The notes under the pieces: generated by a model | Database searches by the model: none | The model's input: only the letters and a program-made list of their open reading frames with translations | Told to the model about the DNA's origin: nothing | Made by a program: the position numbers and the translations under genes | In this document: one piece after another, positions 1 through 5,159 of the stretch | How the letters are laid out: the number at the start of each line of letters is the position of its first letter | Position numbering within the stretch: position 1 is the stretch's first letter | DNA from: an uncultured Ellagibacter sp. | Lineage (GTDB): Bacteria; Actinomycetota; Coriobacteriia; Coriobacteriales; Eggerthellaceae | DNA length: 5,299 nucleotides | Direction of reading: 5' to 3' | NCBI GenBank assembly: GCA_934661105.1 | Contig: CAKUIV010000133.1 | Coordinates: forward strand, 1 to 5,299

Positions 1-19
1 GCCATTAGACGACACCCCA
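1..19 (-). tRNA. 5' end of a tRNA, probably tRNA-Gln (partial, cut by window edge)
   Basis: Read on the minus strand, bases 19 to 1 fit the start of a tRNA. A seven-base acceptor strand UGGGGUG is followed by U8, a base at position 9, the D-stem strand GUCU, and a D-loop beginning AAUGGC. That loop carries the conserved A14 and the GG pair. A U at position 1 is characteristic of tRNA-Gln, and the UAAUGG loop resembles bacterial tRNA-Gln and tRNA-Glu genes. The anticodon lies outside the window, so the amino acid is inferred. The tRNA is transcribed in the same direction as the thiamine operon but lies beyond its terminator and has its own candidate promoter. Confidence 0.7.
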
Positions 20-73
20 ACTAAAACTTGCCGGTGCGTCTCTCACTTCCGTGAGGCGCAAGCGCAGGAAAGT

Positions 74-102
74 ATATTACGCGTGTCCCTGCCGTCCGTC
101 AA
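74..102 (-). promoter_or_regulatory. Candidate sigma-70-type promoter for the tRNA
   Basis: On the minus strand TTGACG (102-97, five of six matches to the -35 consensus) is followed after 17 bases by TAATAT (79-74, four of six matches to the -10). An overlapping alternative -10, TATACT (76-71), has a better sequence but a 20-base spacer. Transcription would start near position 67, giving a leader of about 48 bases before the tRNA. The -35 box shares its first two bases with the terminator stem of the thiamine operon. This is a pattern match only. Confidence 0.45.
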
Positions 103-135
103 CCCCTTTTTCAAACTTTTTTTGAAAAAGGGGTT
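101..135 (-). terminator. Long perfect hairpin after thiD, likely terminator
   Basis: Bases 101-115 and 121-135 are perfect reverse complements: a 15-bp stem with a 5-base loop at 116-120. It begins 24 bases after the thiD stop codon, the expected place for the end of the thiamine transcript. The stem combines four G-C pairs with a run of five A-T pairs. Neither strand has a long U-run after the stem: on the minus strand only two T's precede GACGG. It is therefore not a textbook intrinsic terminator. It could end transcription in either direction or protect the mRNA 3' end. Confidence 0.65.
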
Positions 136-158
136 TCAACACCGAAAACAACGTGCGA

Positions 159-944
159 TCAAGCACTTTGCCACATATGGTCGAGCGGGCCGCTCCCCTG
201 CCCCAAGTCCAAATGCGCCGAAAGAGCACCGGTAAGATACTCCTTGGCGGCAAGAACCGCGTCGGGGACGGAAAGTCCCTGCGCGAGGCCGCACGCAATG
301 GCGGAGGAAAGCGTGCACCCGGTGCCATGGGTGTTCGAAGTTGGAATCGCCTTATGACGGAACCAATGGATGCCGCCATCGGACGTCGCAAGAACGTCAT
401 TGGCGTCGTGCGAGCCGTGCCCGCCCTTCACGAGGACATTCGTGCCCAAAGACGCGGCAAGACACGCCGCCGCCTGTTCGCACGAGCGCTCGTCAGGAAG
501 GTCGTGGCCGTAGAGGACCTGCGCCTCGGGAATGTTCGGCGTGATGACGCGCGCCCGAGGCAGAAGCTCCGTCGCAAGCGCAGACACGGCGTCTTCCCCT
601 ATGAGACGCGCCCCGCTTGTGGCAACCATCACAGGGTCGACCACGATGTTCTCAGCATGCCATGCGTCGAGACCACGGGCAATTGCGCGGATGATCTCGA
701 CAGACGACACCATGCCGATTTTCACGGCATCGGGGCGGATGTCTGAGAACACCGCGTCGATCTGCTCGGTGACGAAGCCGGCGGGCACCTCGTGCACCCC
801 CGTCACGCCGAGCGTGTTCTGCGCGGTGAGCGCCGTGATCACCGTTTCCGCGAACAAATGATGCGCCGCTATCGTCTTTATGTCCGCCTGGATGCCGGCG
901 CCGCCGCTCGAATCAGACCCGGCAATGCTCACGACCGCCTTCAT
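159..944 (-). CDS. thiD: Bifunctional hydroxymethylpyrimidine/phosphomethylpyrimidine kinase ThiD
   Basis: This cytoplasmic ribokinase-fold enzyme phosphorylates HMP to HMP-P and HMP-P to HMP-PP, the pyrimidine donor for thiamine phosphate synthase. The 261 residues match the usual single-domain ThiD length. Family signatures appear in order: the N-terminal GSDSSGGAGIQADIKT block (residues 9-24) that forms the substrate pocket, KIGMV (75-79), VVDPVMVATSG (101-111), ITPNIPEA (134-141), VLVKGGHG (170-177), and the anion-hole/catalytic motif THGTGCTLSSAIA (205-217) with Cys210. The C-terminus ends with the typical GxGxGPLDH-type sequence. The ATG at 944 has a perfect AGGAGG (955-950) that overlaps the stop codon of the upstream hydrolase gene (954-956). 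With only 9 bases between the two genes, translational coupling is likely. No ThiE domain is fused. It is the last gene of the thiC-led transcript and should be under TPP riboswitch control. Confidence 0.95.
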   Translation of the reverse strand: MKAVVSIAGSDSSGGAGIQADIKTIAAHHLFAETVITALTAQNTLGVTGVHEVPAGFVTEQIDAVFSDIRPDAVKIGMVSSVEIIRAIARGLDAWHAENIVVDPVMVATSGARLIGEDAVSALATELLPRARVITPNIPEAQVLYGHDLPDERSCEQAAACLAASLGTNVLVKGGHGSHDANDVLATSDGGIHWFRHKAIPTSNTHGTGCTLSSAIACGLAQGLSVPDAVLAAKEYLTGALSAHLDLGQGSGPLDHMWQSA

Positions 945-953
945 GCGATCCTC

Positions 954-1550
954 CTATTTCTCAAGCAACGTCACGACGTCGTCGGTCGAAAGGATGCGCG
1001 CAGCATAGCAGGTCTTGAAGTACTCGAGGCCCTCTTCCTGGTTGCCGACGAGGAACGTCGCCGTCGCGTCGGATGCGACGATGAGGTTGTAGTTGTTGAA
1101 ATACGCATCGGCAAGCGTGTGGCGCACGCAGATGTTGGTGTCCATGCCCGTGCAAATGAGCGTGTCGATGCCAAGCTCGTCGAGCAGAAGGCGCAACCCC
1201 GTCTGGAAGAACGCGCTGTAGCGGCGCTTCTCGATGGTGTAGTCGCCTTCCTGCGGATGGAGCAGCGGCGAGGTTTGCGCCTCGGGGGTACCGGCAATGC
1301 CGTGTTCCCCCCACAGAAGAAGCTCGCGGTCGAGACCGGAAATGTGCGCGTCATTGGCATAGATGACGGGAACGCCCGCCTCGCGCGCCGCGTCCGCGAT
1401 GCGCGCGGTGTTTTCGATAGCGGGCATAATCACCCCTTCGAGCGGACCGCCCGTAGGATCGCCCAACTCGTCGATCACGAGCAGGGCCGTCTTCTTCGCG
1501 TTGAATTGCGCAAGGTCGAGTTGTTCGCTGTTGTTCTCGTCTCCGAGCAT
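954..1550 (-). CDS. Isochorismatase-family cysteine hydrolase within the thiamine operon
   Basis: The 198-residue protein belongs to the isochorismatase/nicotinamidase-like family of small cytoplasmic alpha/beta hydrolases that cleave amide or ether bonds through a cysteine nucleophile. The full catalytic triad is visible: Asp27 in ALLVIDEL (22-29), Lys108 in IEKRRYSAF (106-114), and Cys141 in TGMDTNICVRHT (134-145). The residues just before the nucleophile form the cis-peptide segment. Asn66-Asp67 (YAND) corresponds to the conserved ND pair after the second strand. The ATG at 1550 is chosen because GAGGAG lies 6 bases upstream (1562-1557). The open frame continues to 1724 and holds another ATG at 1583, but that start lacks a ribosome-binding site and overlaps thiC, and the extension has no family similarity. 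It lies 25 bases after thiC and 9 before thiD, so it is co-transcribed. The substrate is unknown. A role in thiamine or pyrimidine salvage, or in removing damaged intermediates, is inference from position only; nicotinamidase is an alternative. Confidence 0.9.
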   Translation of the reverse strand: MLGDENNSEQLDLAQFNAKKTALLVIDELGDPTGGPLEGVIMPAIENTARIADAAREAGVPVIYANDAHISGLDRELLLWGEHGIAGTPEAQTSPLLHPQEGDYTIEKRRYSAFFQTGLRLLLDELGIDTLICTGMDTNICVRHTLADAYFNNYNLIVASDATATFLVGNQEEGLEYFKTCYAARILSTDDVVTLLEK

Positions 1551-1575
1551 GAGATTCTCCTCTATTGATAGGGAA

Positions 1576-2907
1576 CTATTCATTATCCAAGTCGATGACC
1601 AGGCCGTCCATGATTTTATTGACCGTGCGGACAGCGCACATCTTGCCGCACATCGTGCAGGTTCCTTCGTTTTCGGGCGGCGCGCTCTCGAACACCTTGC
1701 GCGGGCGCACCGGGTCGATCGCAAGGGAGAACTGCTCGTCCCAGTCCATGCGACGGCGGGCGTCGCTCATGCGGGCATCGCGTTCACGGGCACCGGGTAT
1801 GCCTTTCGCGATGTCGGCGGCATGCGCCGCGATCTTCGTGGCGACAAGGCCGTCGCGGACATCTTGCGCATCGGGCAGGCGCAAATGCTCGGCCGGCGTG
1901 ACGTAGCAGAGGAAATCGGCGCCCGAAGACGCGGCGATCGCTCCTCCGATAGCTGCGGTGATGTGATCGTAGCCCGGCGCGACATCGGTGACGAGCGGGC
2001 CCAAAACGTAGAACGGCGCGTTATGGCACAGACGTTTCTCGAGCTTCATGTTCGCAGCGATCTCATCGATGGCCATATGCCCCGGACCCTCGACCATGAC
2101 CTGCACGCCAGCGTCCCACGCCCGCTTCGTGAGCTTCCCGATTTCGATGAGTTCGGCGATCTGGCCGGCATCAGTGGCGTCGTAATTGCATCCAGGGCGC
2201 ATCGCGTCGCCGATGGAGATGGTCACGTCGTGCTCATGGAGGATTTCGAGCACCTCGTCGTAATGCTCGTAGAACGGGTTCTCGTTACCCGTGGCTTCCA
2301 TCCACGCGAAGATGAGCGAGCCGCCGCGCGAAACGACGTTCATGAGACGCCCGGTTTCCTTGAAGGACTCGATCGTTCGGCGGTTCATACCGGCGTGGAT
2401 GGTCACGAAGTCGACGCCATCCTCGGCATGCCGGCGCACCACGTCGAGGAAGTCCTCGGCCGTGATGGAAACGAGTGCTTTCTCGAGGTACCCGATGGCG
2501 TCGTACATGGGAACGGTGCCGATCATGGCCGGCGATTTTTCGATCAGACGCGTGCGGAATGATTGCGTCTTGCCGCTATTCGACAAATCCATGATCGCTT
2601 CGGCGCCAAGTTCGAGCGCAATGTCGACCTTCTCCCATTCGACCTGTTCGTCAGCAAGATCGCCCGAGATTCCCAAGTTCACGTTCACCTTCGTGCGCAG
2701 TCCGTCCCCGACTCCTTCGGGCGAAAGCGACGTATGATGGATGTTGGCCGGAATAGCGATGCGTCCGGCGGCGACTCCCTCGCGGATGAACTCGGGCGTG
2801 CGACCCTCCTTTTCCGCGACGATGCGCATCGCGGGCGTTATCTCTCCCGCTTTCGCGTAATCGATTTGAGTGATCAAGGCATGCGAAGCTTCGTGACGTT
2901 GCGTCAT
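1576..2907 (-). CDS. thiC: Phosphomethylpyrimidine synthase ThiC (HMP-P synthase)
   Basis: This radical-SAM enzyme rearranges the purine intermediate aminoimidazole ribotide (AIR) to HMP-P, the committed step for the thiamine pyrimidine. From the ATG at 2907 it is 443 residues, the short ThiC form that lacks the N-terminal extension of many proteobacterial and plant enzymes. Recognisable blocks include MDLSNSGKT (106-114), HAGMN (171-175), SRGGSLIFAWM (193-203), SIGDAMRPGCNYDA (231-244), MVEGPGH (271-277) and TPAEHL (337-342). His277 and His341 are 64 residues apart, as are the zinc ligands of characterised ThiC. The C-terminal cluster motif is CTMCGKMC (Cys417, Cys420, Cys424), with three residues between the last two cysteines. 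The ATG is preceded by AGGGAG (2920-2915) at a 7-base spacing. That site forms the 3' edge of the TPP aptamer, so translation start is the likely control point. An in-frame GTG at 2937 lies inside the aptamer and is not a credible start. Confidence 0.96.
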   Translation of the reverse strand: MTQRHEASHALITQIDYAKAGEITPAMRIVAEKEGRTPEFIREGVAAGRIAIPANIHHTSLSPEGVGDGLRTKVNVNLGISGDLADEQVEWEKVDIALELGAEAIMDLSNSGKTQSFRTRLIEKSPAMIGTVPMYDAIGYLEKALVSITAEDFLDVVRRHAEDGVDFVTIHAGMNRRTIESFKETGRLMNVVSRGGSLIFAWMEATGNENPFYEHYDEVLEILHEHDVTISIGDAMRPGCNYDATDAGQIAELIEIGKLTKRAWDAGVQVMVEGPGHMAIDEIAANMKLEKRLCHNAPFYVLGPLVTDVAPGYDHITAAIGGAIAASSGADFLCYVTPAEHLRLPDAQDVRDGLVATKIAAHAADIAKGIPGARERDARMSDARRRMDWDEQFSLAIDPVRPRKVFESAPPENEGTCTMCGKMCAVRTVNKIMDGLVIDLDNE

Positions 2908-2912
2908 CGTGA

Positions 2913-3026
2913 TTCTCCCTTCGTTGGCATTACCCACATCAGGTTCGTTTCGGGTCGAAGCGGAAAGGCGCTTCCTCTCAGCCCGCCGCGCGGATACCCC
3001 GCCAAGTCGAGCTCCCCGGTATATGG
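2913..3026 (-). promoter_or_regulatory. TPP riboswitch (THI element) controlling thiC
   Basis: The minus strand between thiN and thiC carries a complete TPP aptamer. The conserved CTGAGAGG (2981-2974) holds the pyrimidine-sensing UGAGA. The thi-box half, ACCTGATGTGGGTAATGCC (2944-2926), ends with AACGAAGGGAG (2925-2915). Helix P2 is GCTCG (3012-3008) with CGGGC (2985-2981). A variable arm GCGG-loop-CCGC sits between its strands. After CTGAGAGG there is an extra AAGCG/CGCTT hairpin, then ACCC pairs with GGGT as P4. The closing helix P1 looks weak: I see only CC (3019-3018) facing the GG of GGGAG. The thiC Shine-Dalgarno is the 3' end of the aptamer and no terminator hairpin follows. Ligand binding therefore most likely blocks ribosome access, which is inference. 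The sequence match itself is very strong. Confidence 0.95.
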
Positions 3027-3038
3027 ATGTGCGACGCG

Positions 3039-3067
3039 ATTATACGTCAGCGAGCTTTCGTTCCGAG
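3039..3067 (-). promoter_or_regulatory. Candidate promoter for the riboswitch-thiC transcript, overlapping thiN stop
   Basis: A perfect -10 hexamer TATAAT (3044-3039, minus strand) overlaps the TAA stop codon of thiN (3042-3040). A start site 7 bases downstream would fall near 3032, just before the first aptamer bases at about 3026, so the transcript would begin almost exactly with the riboswitch. The -35 is poor (TCGGAA or CTCGGA at 16-17 bases spacing), and there is no TGn extension. The geometry is the main support; readthrough from thiN may also contribute. Confidence 0.45.
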
Positions 3068-3714
3068 GCATCATTCGTCGGATGGGTAAGCGGATAGAAA
3101 ACGTACAGCGTTCCCGCCTCGACGCTGACGGCCGCAGATTCGCCGACAAGCTCGTTGGAAAGCCCCAGCGAGGTGCGATTCGAGAGCGGCGCGTCGTCGA
3201 TGGTGTACTCGAGCCCGCGTTCGATGACGCCGTAAGACGTATCGTTCGCCGAGAAGACGGACACGGTGCCCACGTCGAGCGCACAGGGGAGTTCGAACAC
3301 GTCGGGCCCCGTGACGCAACGCACCGCGAAGTCATCGCCGATGCCGGTGACGTAGATTCCCTTCTCGGAGTAGCGCGCGAAAAGCTGGAGGTTTGCGAGC
3401 GTGTGATCAAGGCGCTTCGCAAGCGCGCCGTAGATATAGAGCTCCTGGTTATCCCAGAACACGGCCTTCTCCATCGCAAGCTCCATGTCGCTTTTGTCCT
3501 TCTTCACGGGATGGCGCGACACGCGACGGCATTTGGGGACATATCCAAGCGAATCAAAGTCGCCCACCGCCATGTCGACCTCGCGACCGATGGCCTCAAG
3601 CGACGCGAACCCGGCGTCGACGGCGATCACCATGTCGAACGTTCCCGCCGCATCGAGCGCCTTGAAGTGCTCGGCATTGAAATCGACCGCTCCGACAAGC
3701 GCACACGTTCCCAT
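3040..3714 (-). CDS. thiN: Thiamine pyrophosphokinase ThiN
   Basis: This cytoplasmic kinase transfers pyrophosphate from ATP to thiamine to give TPP, the active cofactor and the ligand of the downstream riboswitch. The 224 residues match the usual stand-alone size. Family motifs run in order: AVDAG (31-35), GDFDS (51-55) with the metal-binding aspartates, KKDKSDMELAM (71-81, the KDxTDxE-type motif), GALAKRLDHTLANL (96-109, the glycine-rich RxDHxLAN motif), and SNRTSLGLSNEL (178-189) of the C-terminal thiamine-binding domain. In the glycine-rich motif the usual two glycines before Arg101 are Ala99-Lys100. The ATG at 3714 has AAGGA (3730-3726) about 11 bases upstream, slightly long, and the MGTCALVGA start fits the family. 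The gene lies upstream of the riboswitch, so TPP should not directly repress it, which suits a salvage enzyme that needs only thiamine. It is divergent from rnpB. Confidence 0.93.
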   Translation of the reverse strand: MGTCALVGAVDFNAEHFKALDAAGTFDMVIAVDAGFASLEAIGREVDMAVGDFDSLGYVPKCRRVSRHPVKKDKSDMELAMEKAVFWDNQELYIYGALAKRLDHTLANLQLFARYSEKGIYVTGIGDDFAVRCVTGPDVFELPCALDVGTVSVFSANDTSYGVIERGLEYTIDDAPLSNRTSLGLSNELVGESAAVSVEAGTLYVFYPLTHPTNDASERKLADV

Positions 3715-3734
3715 GATGATATGTGTCCTTTCGA

Positions 3735-3761
3735 TTGCGAGGTGCGACTACGTGGTACACT
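3735..3761 (+). promoter_or_regulatory. Candidate rnpB promoter with extended -10
   Basis: TTGCGA (3735-3740, four of six to the -35 consensus) is followed by TACACT (3756-3761, four of six to the -10), preceded by TGG so that it forms an extended -10 (TGnTACACT). The spacer is 15 bases, short but tolerable with an extended -10. The predicted start is 3768-3769, exactly the first base of the RNase P RNA P1 helix. That agreement is the strongest argument. The adjacent TATTAT (3761-3766) would start transcription inside P1 and is less likely. Confidence 0.5.
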
Positions 3762-3767
3762 ATTATA
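3762..3767 (-). promoter_or_regulatory. Candidate -10 box for thiN
   Basis: On the minus strand 3767-3762 is a perfect TATAAT. Transcription would begin near 3755 and give a leader of about 40 bases before the thiN ATG. No recognisable -35 lies 15-19 bases upstream, where the RNase P P1/P2 region is. The box touches the rnpB -10, so the two divergent promoters would overlap. The same AT-rich stretch could serve either strand. Confidence 0.4.
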
Positions 3768-3768
3768 C

Positions 3769-4112
3769 GCGAGTGGGCCAAACGGTCGCGCGCCCTTGCG
3801 GGCGTGAGGAAAGTCCGGGCTCCAAAGGGCAAGATGCCAGCTAACGGCTGGGCGGGGCGACCCGACGGATAGTGCCACAGAAAAGAAGACTCCCCTTCTC
3901 GTTAAGGGGAAAAGCTGAAACGGTGCGGTAAGAGCGCACCAGCGCGCCGGCAACGGCGTGGCTTGGTAAACCCCATCTGGAGCAAGCGCAAATAGGAACG
4001 CGATACGGCCGCCCTTCCGTGCGTTCGGGTTGCGTGCTTGAGACGCGTGGCGACACGCGTTCGAGATAAATGGCCGTCCCAACGACAGAACCCGGCTTAT
4101 CGACCCACTCGC
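3769..4112 (+). ncRNA. rnpB: RNase P RNA (M1 RNA), bacterial type A
   Basis: This is the catalytic RNA of ribonuclease P, which with the RnpA protein removes 5' leaders from tRNA precursors. The universal 5' core GAGGAAAGTCCGGGC is at 3806-3820, and its partner ACAGAACCCGGCTTAT, which forms P4 with it, is at 4085-4100. Other conserved blocks are GGTAAACCCC (3965-3974) and GATAAATGGCCGTCC (4065-4079). The ends are set by a perfect 9-bp P1: GCGAGTGGG (3769-3777) with CCCACTCGC (4104-4112). A P12-like hairpin pairs TCCCCTT (3891-3897) with AAGGGGA (3904-3910), and another pairs GGTGCG with CGCACC (3922-3940). The 344-base length fits type A. A U-rich stretch (4114-4122) follows P1, but the primary transcript may extend to the hairpin near 4200 and be trimmed. 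Confidence 0.97.
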
Positions 4113-4336
4113 CTTTCTTTTTCCACCTACAGTGCGAATAGCATGTTCTCTTTTGGGCGTTGGTACAGAGGCACTCGCTCTGCCAGCATGAAAGTAAAAC
4201 GACCCCGGCGTGAACCAGGGTCGTTTCGTAGAGCTATCCGTGGGCTCTCTGCGCGCGCGACGGCGGGGACTCGCCGAAGCCCCAAGTCGCCTTTGTGACG
4301 TTCGAGGCTTTATCCTACCGTGCCCTTGGCAGCTTC
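4113..4336. other. Gene-free, hairpin-rich spacer between rnpB and divIVA
   Basis: No convincing coding sequence lies here on either strand; the one open frame crossing it starts inside rnpB. It holds four short stem-loops: 4166-4170 with 4178-4182, the terminator-like 4197-4226, 4230-4234 with 4244-4248, and 4257-4261 with 4286-4290, which encloses GGCG/CGCC (4262-4265/4272-4275). On the minus strand the last can refold as GGGG-C(UUCG)G-CCCC. An alternating GC run is at 4251-4259. Because divIVA reads into this region, about 110 bases of structured 3' UTR would precede the terminator. Confidence 0.6.
4197..4226 (-). terminator. Probable bidirectional terminator between divIVA and rnpB
   Basis: AAACGACCC (4197-4205) pairs perfectly with GGGTCGTTT (4218-4226) around a 12-base loop, and two further G-C pairs are possible inside the loop. 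On the minus strand the stem is followed by TTTTACTTT, a usable U-tract for ending the yggT-divIVA transcript. On the plus strand only three T's follow, so rnpB termination would be weaker. The A-run/T-run symmetry and the position between convergent genes fit a shared terminator. Confidence 0.7.
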
Positions 4337-5137
4337 CTAGTCGAGCTCGTCGAACGTGAAGTCGTCGTCCGCGTCACCGAAACCCGAGAGGTCCTTCTCC
4401 ACTGCGGAGGGCATGGGGGTTGCAGCCGCCACCGCGACATTGCCCGTCTGCGGCGTGGAGTACGCCACAGGCTCGGCGTTGATCGGGGCCTGAACCTGCG
4501 GCATTGCATCGGTGCTGTCGGTGTAGTGCGCAGGCGCAGCAGTGTTTTGCAACCCACCGCCGATTTCGGCGAGCTTGCGGGAAGCGTCATTGATGAAGTC
4601 GGTGAGCAGCTCCTGGTATTCCTCGCGCGCGTCCTCGCGATCGTCCTCGAGCTTGCGGATGGCGTCGATGACGTCCTGCTTGTCGCTGTTGGCACGATCG
4701 ATGATGCGCTGCGCCTCGTCCTTCGCATCCTGAATAGTTTCAGCTGCGGTGTTGTTGGCCTTCGCGAGAATCTCGTCGGCAGAGCGCTGCGCGATGATGA
4801 GCGCCTGTGCGATGGCATTGCCGTCTGCCTGCTTCTCTTCGAGCTGAGCCTCGAGCTCCTCGATGCGGGCGTTCGCTGCGTCGAGTTCCTTGGAGAAGTC
4901 CTCGGACGGAGCCGGCGCGACCGGCGCGGTGGGAGCCTCCTCGATCGGCTTCGCAGGCGTATCGAAACCATCGAAGCGCGAATCGTTCAGTTGATCCTGC
5001 AGATCGGAGATCTGGTTGTTCAGGTTGTCAATCTCATCGGCGACATGCTCGAGAAACACATCGACTTCGTCGACGTCGTAGCCCTTGCGATCGATCGAAA
5101 AACTTTGGTTGTGGATTTCAGCCGAGGTGATAGCCAT
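4337..5137 (-). CDS. divIVA: DivIVA-family polar/septal coiled-coil protein
   Basis: DivIVA proteins bind strongly curved membrane at poles and septa and recruit cell-division or polar-growth proteins. This 266-residue protein starts with the family's lipid-binding domain, MAITSAEIHNQSFSIDRKGY followed by DVDEVDVFLEHV (residues 1-32), and a first coiled coil to about residue 50. A proline/alanine-rich linker follows (about 55-80), then a long heptad-rich coiled coil (about 80-195), an A/P/T-rich low-complexity segment (about 199-246) and a very acidic tail (DLSGFGDADDDFTFDELD). In Bacillus subtilis DivIVA the membrane-contact residues are Phe17-Arg18; the aligned residues here are Arg17-Lys18. 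The ATG at 5137 has AAGGGA (5149-5144) 6 bases upstream. The gene follows yggT by 32 bases, the familiar arrangement at the end of the division (dcw) cluster, so they are probably co-transcribed. Identification rests on the N-terminus; whether it directs septum placement or polar growth cannot be told. Confidence 0.93.
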   Translation of the reverse strand: MAITSAEIHNQSFSIDRKGYDVDEVDVFLEHVADEIDNLNNQISDLQDQLNDSRFDGFDTPAKPIEEAPTAPVAPAPSEDFSKELDAANARIEELEAQLEEKQADGNAIAQALIIAQRSADEILAKANNTAAETIQDAKDEAQRIIDRANSDKQDVIDAIRKLEDDREDAREEYQELLTDFINDASRKLAEIGGGLQNTAAPAHYTDSTDAMPQVQAPINAEPVAYSTPQTGNVAVAAATPMPSAVEKDLSGFGDADDDFTFDELD

Positions 5138-5159
5138 TTATCTTCCCTTCGCCAGCAGA

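Noticed and set aside
153..746. Plus-strand open frame of 197 residues opposite thiD.
   Set aside because: It is antisense to a full ThiD with all motifs, Arg-rich, with no ribosome-binding site seen, and is best explained as a codon-bias shadow.
1551..1724. N-terminal extension of the hydrolase to 1724, or a start at ATG 1583.
   Set aside because: The extension overlaps thiC out of frame and is Arg/Ser/Ala-rich with no family similarity. The ATG at 1583 has no ribosome-binding site, while the ATG at 1550 has GAGGAG at ideal spacing.
2908..2937. GTG start for thiC at 2937, adding 10 residues.
   Set aside because: The codon lies inside the conserved thi-box of the riboswitch and has no Shine-Dalgarno. 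The ATG at 2907 has AGGGAG 7 bases upstream.
1363..3807. Two long plus-strand open frames (399 and 414 residues) opposite thiC and thiN.
   Set aside because: They lie antisense to genes with complete family motifs, show Arg/Ala/Val-rich composition without recognisable domains, and the second runs through the riboswitch into rnpB. Long antisense frames are expected in high-GC coding DNA.
4038..4298. Plus-strand open frame of 86 residues.
   Set aside because: It begins within the RNase P RNA and passes through the terminator hairpin. It is Arg/Ser-rich, lacks a ribosome-binding site and has no domain signature.
4240..4300. Possible tRNA or tmRNA fragment in the GC-rich spacer.
   Set aside because: I looked for a T-arm GGTTCGAATCC-type sequence and an acceptor/CCA end on both strands and found neither; the stems do not form a cloverleaf.
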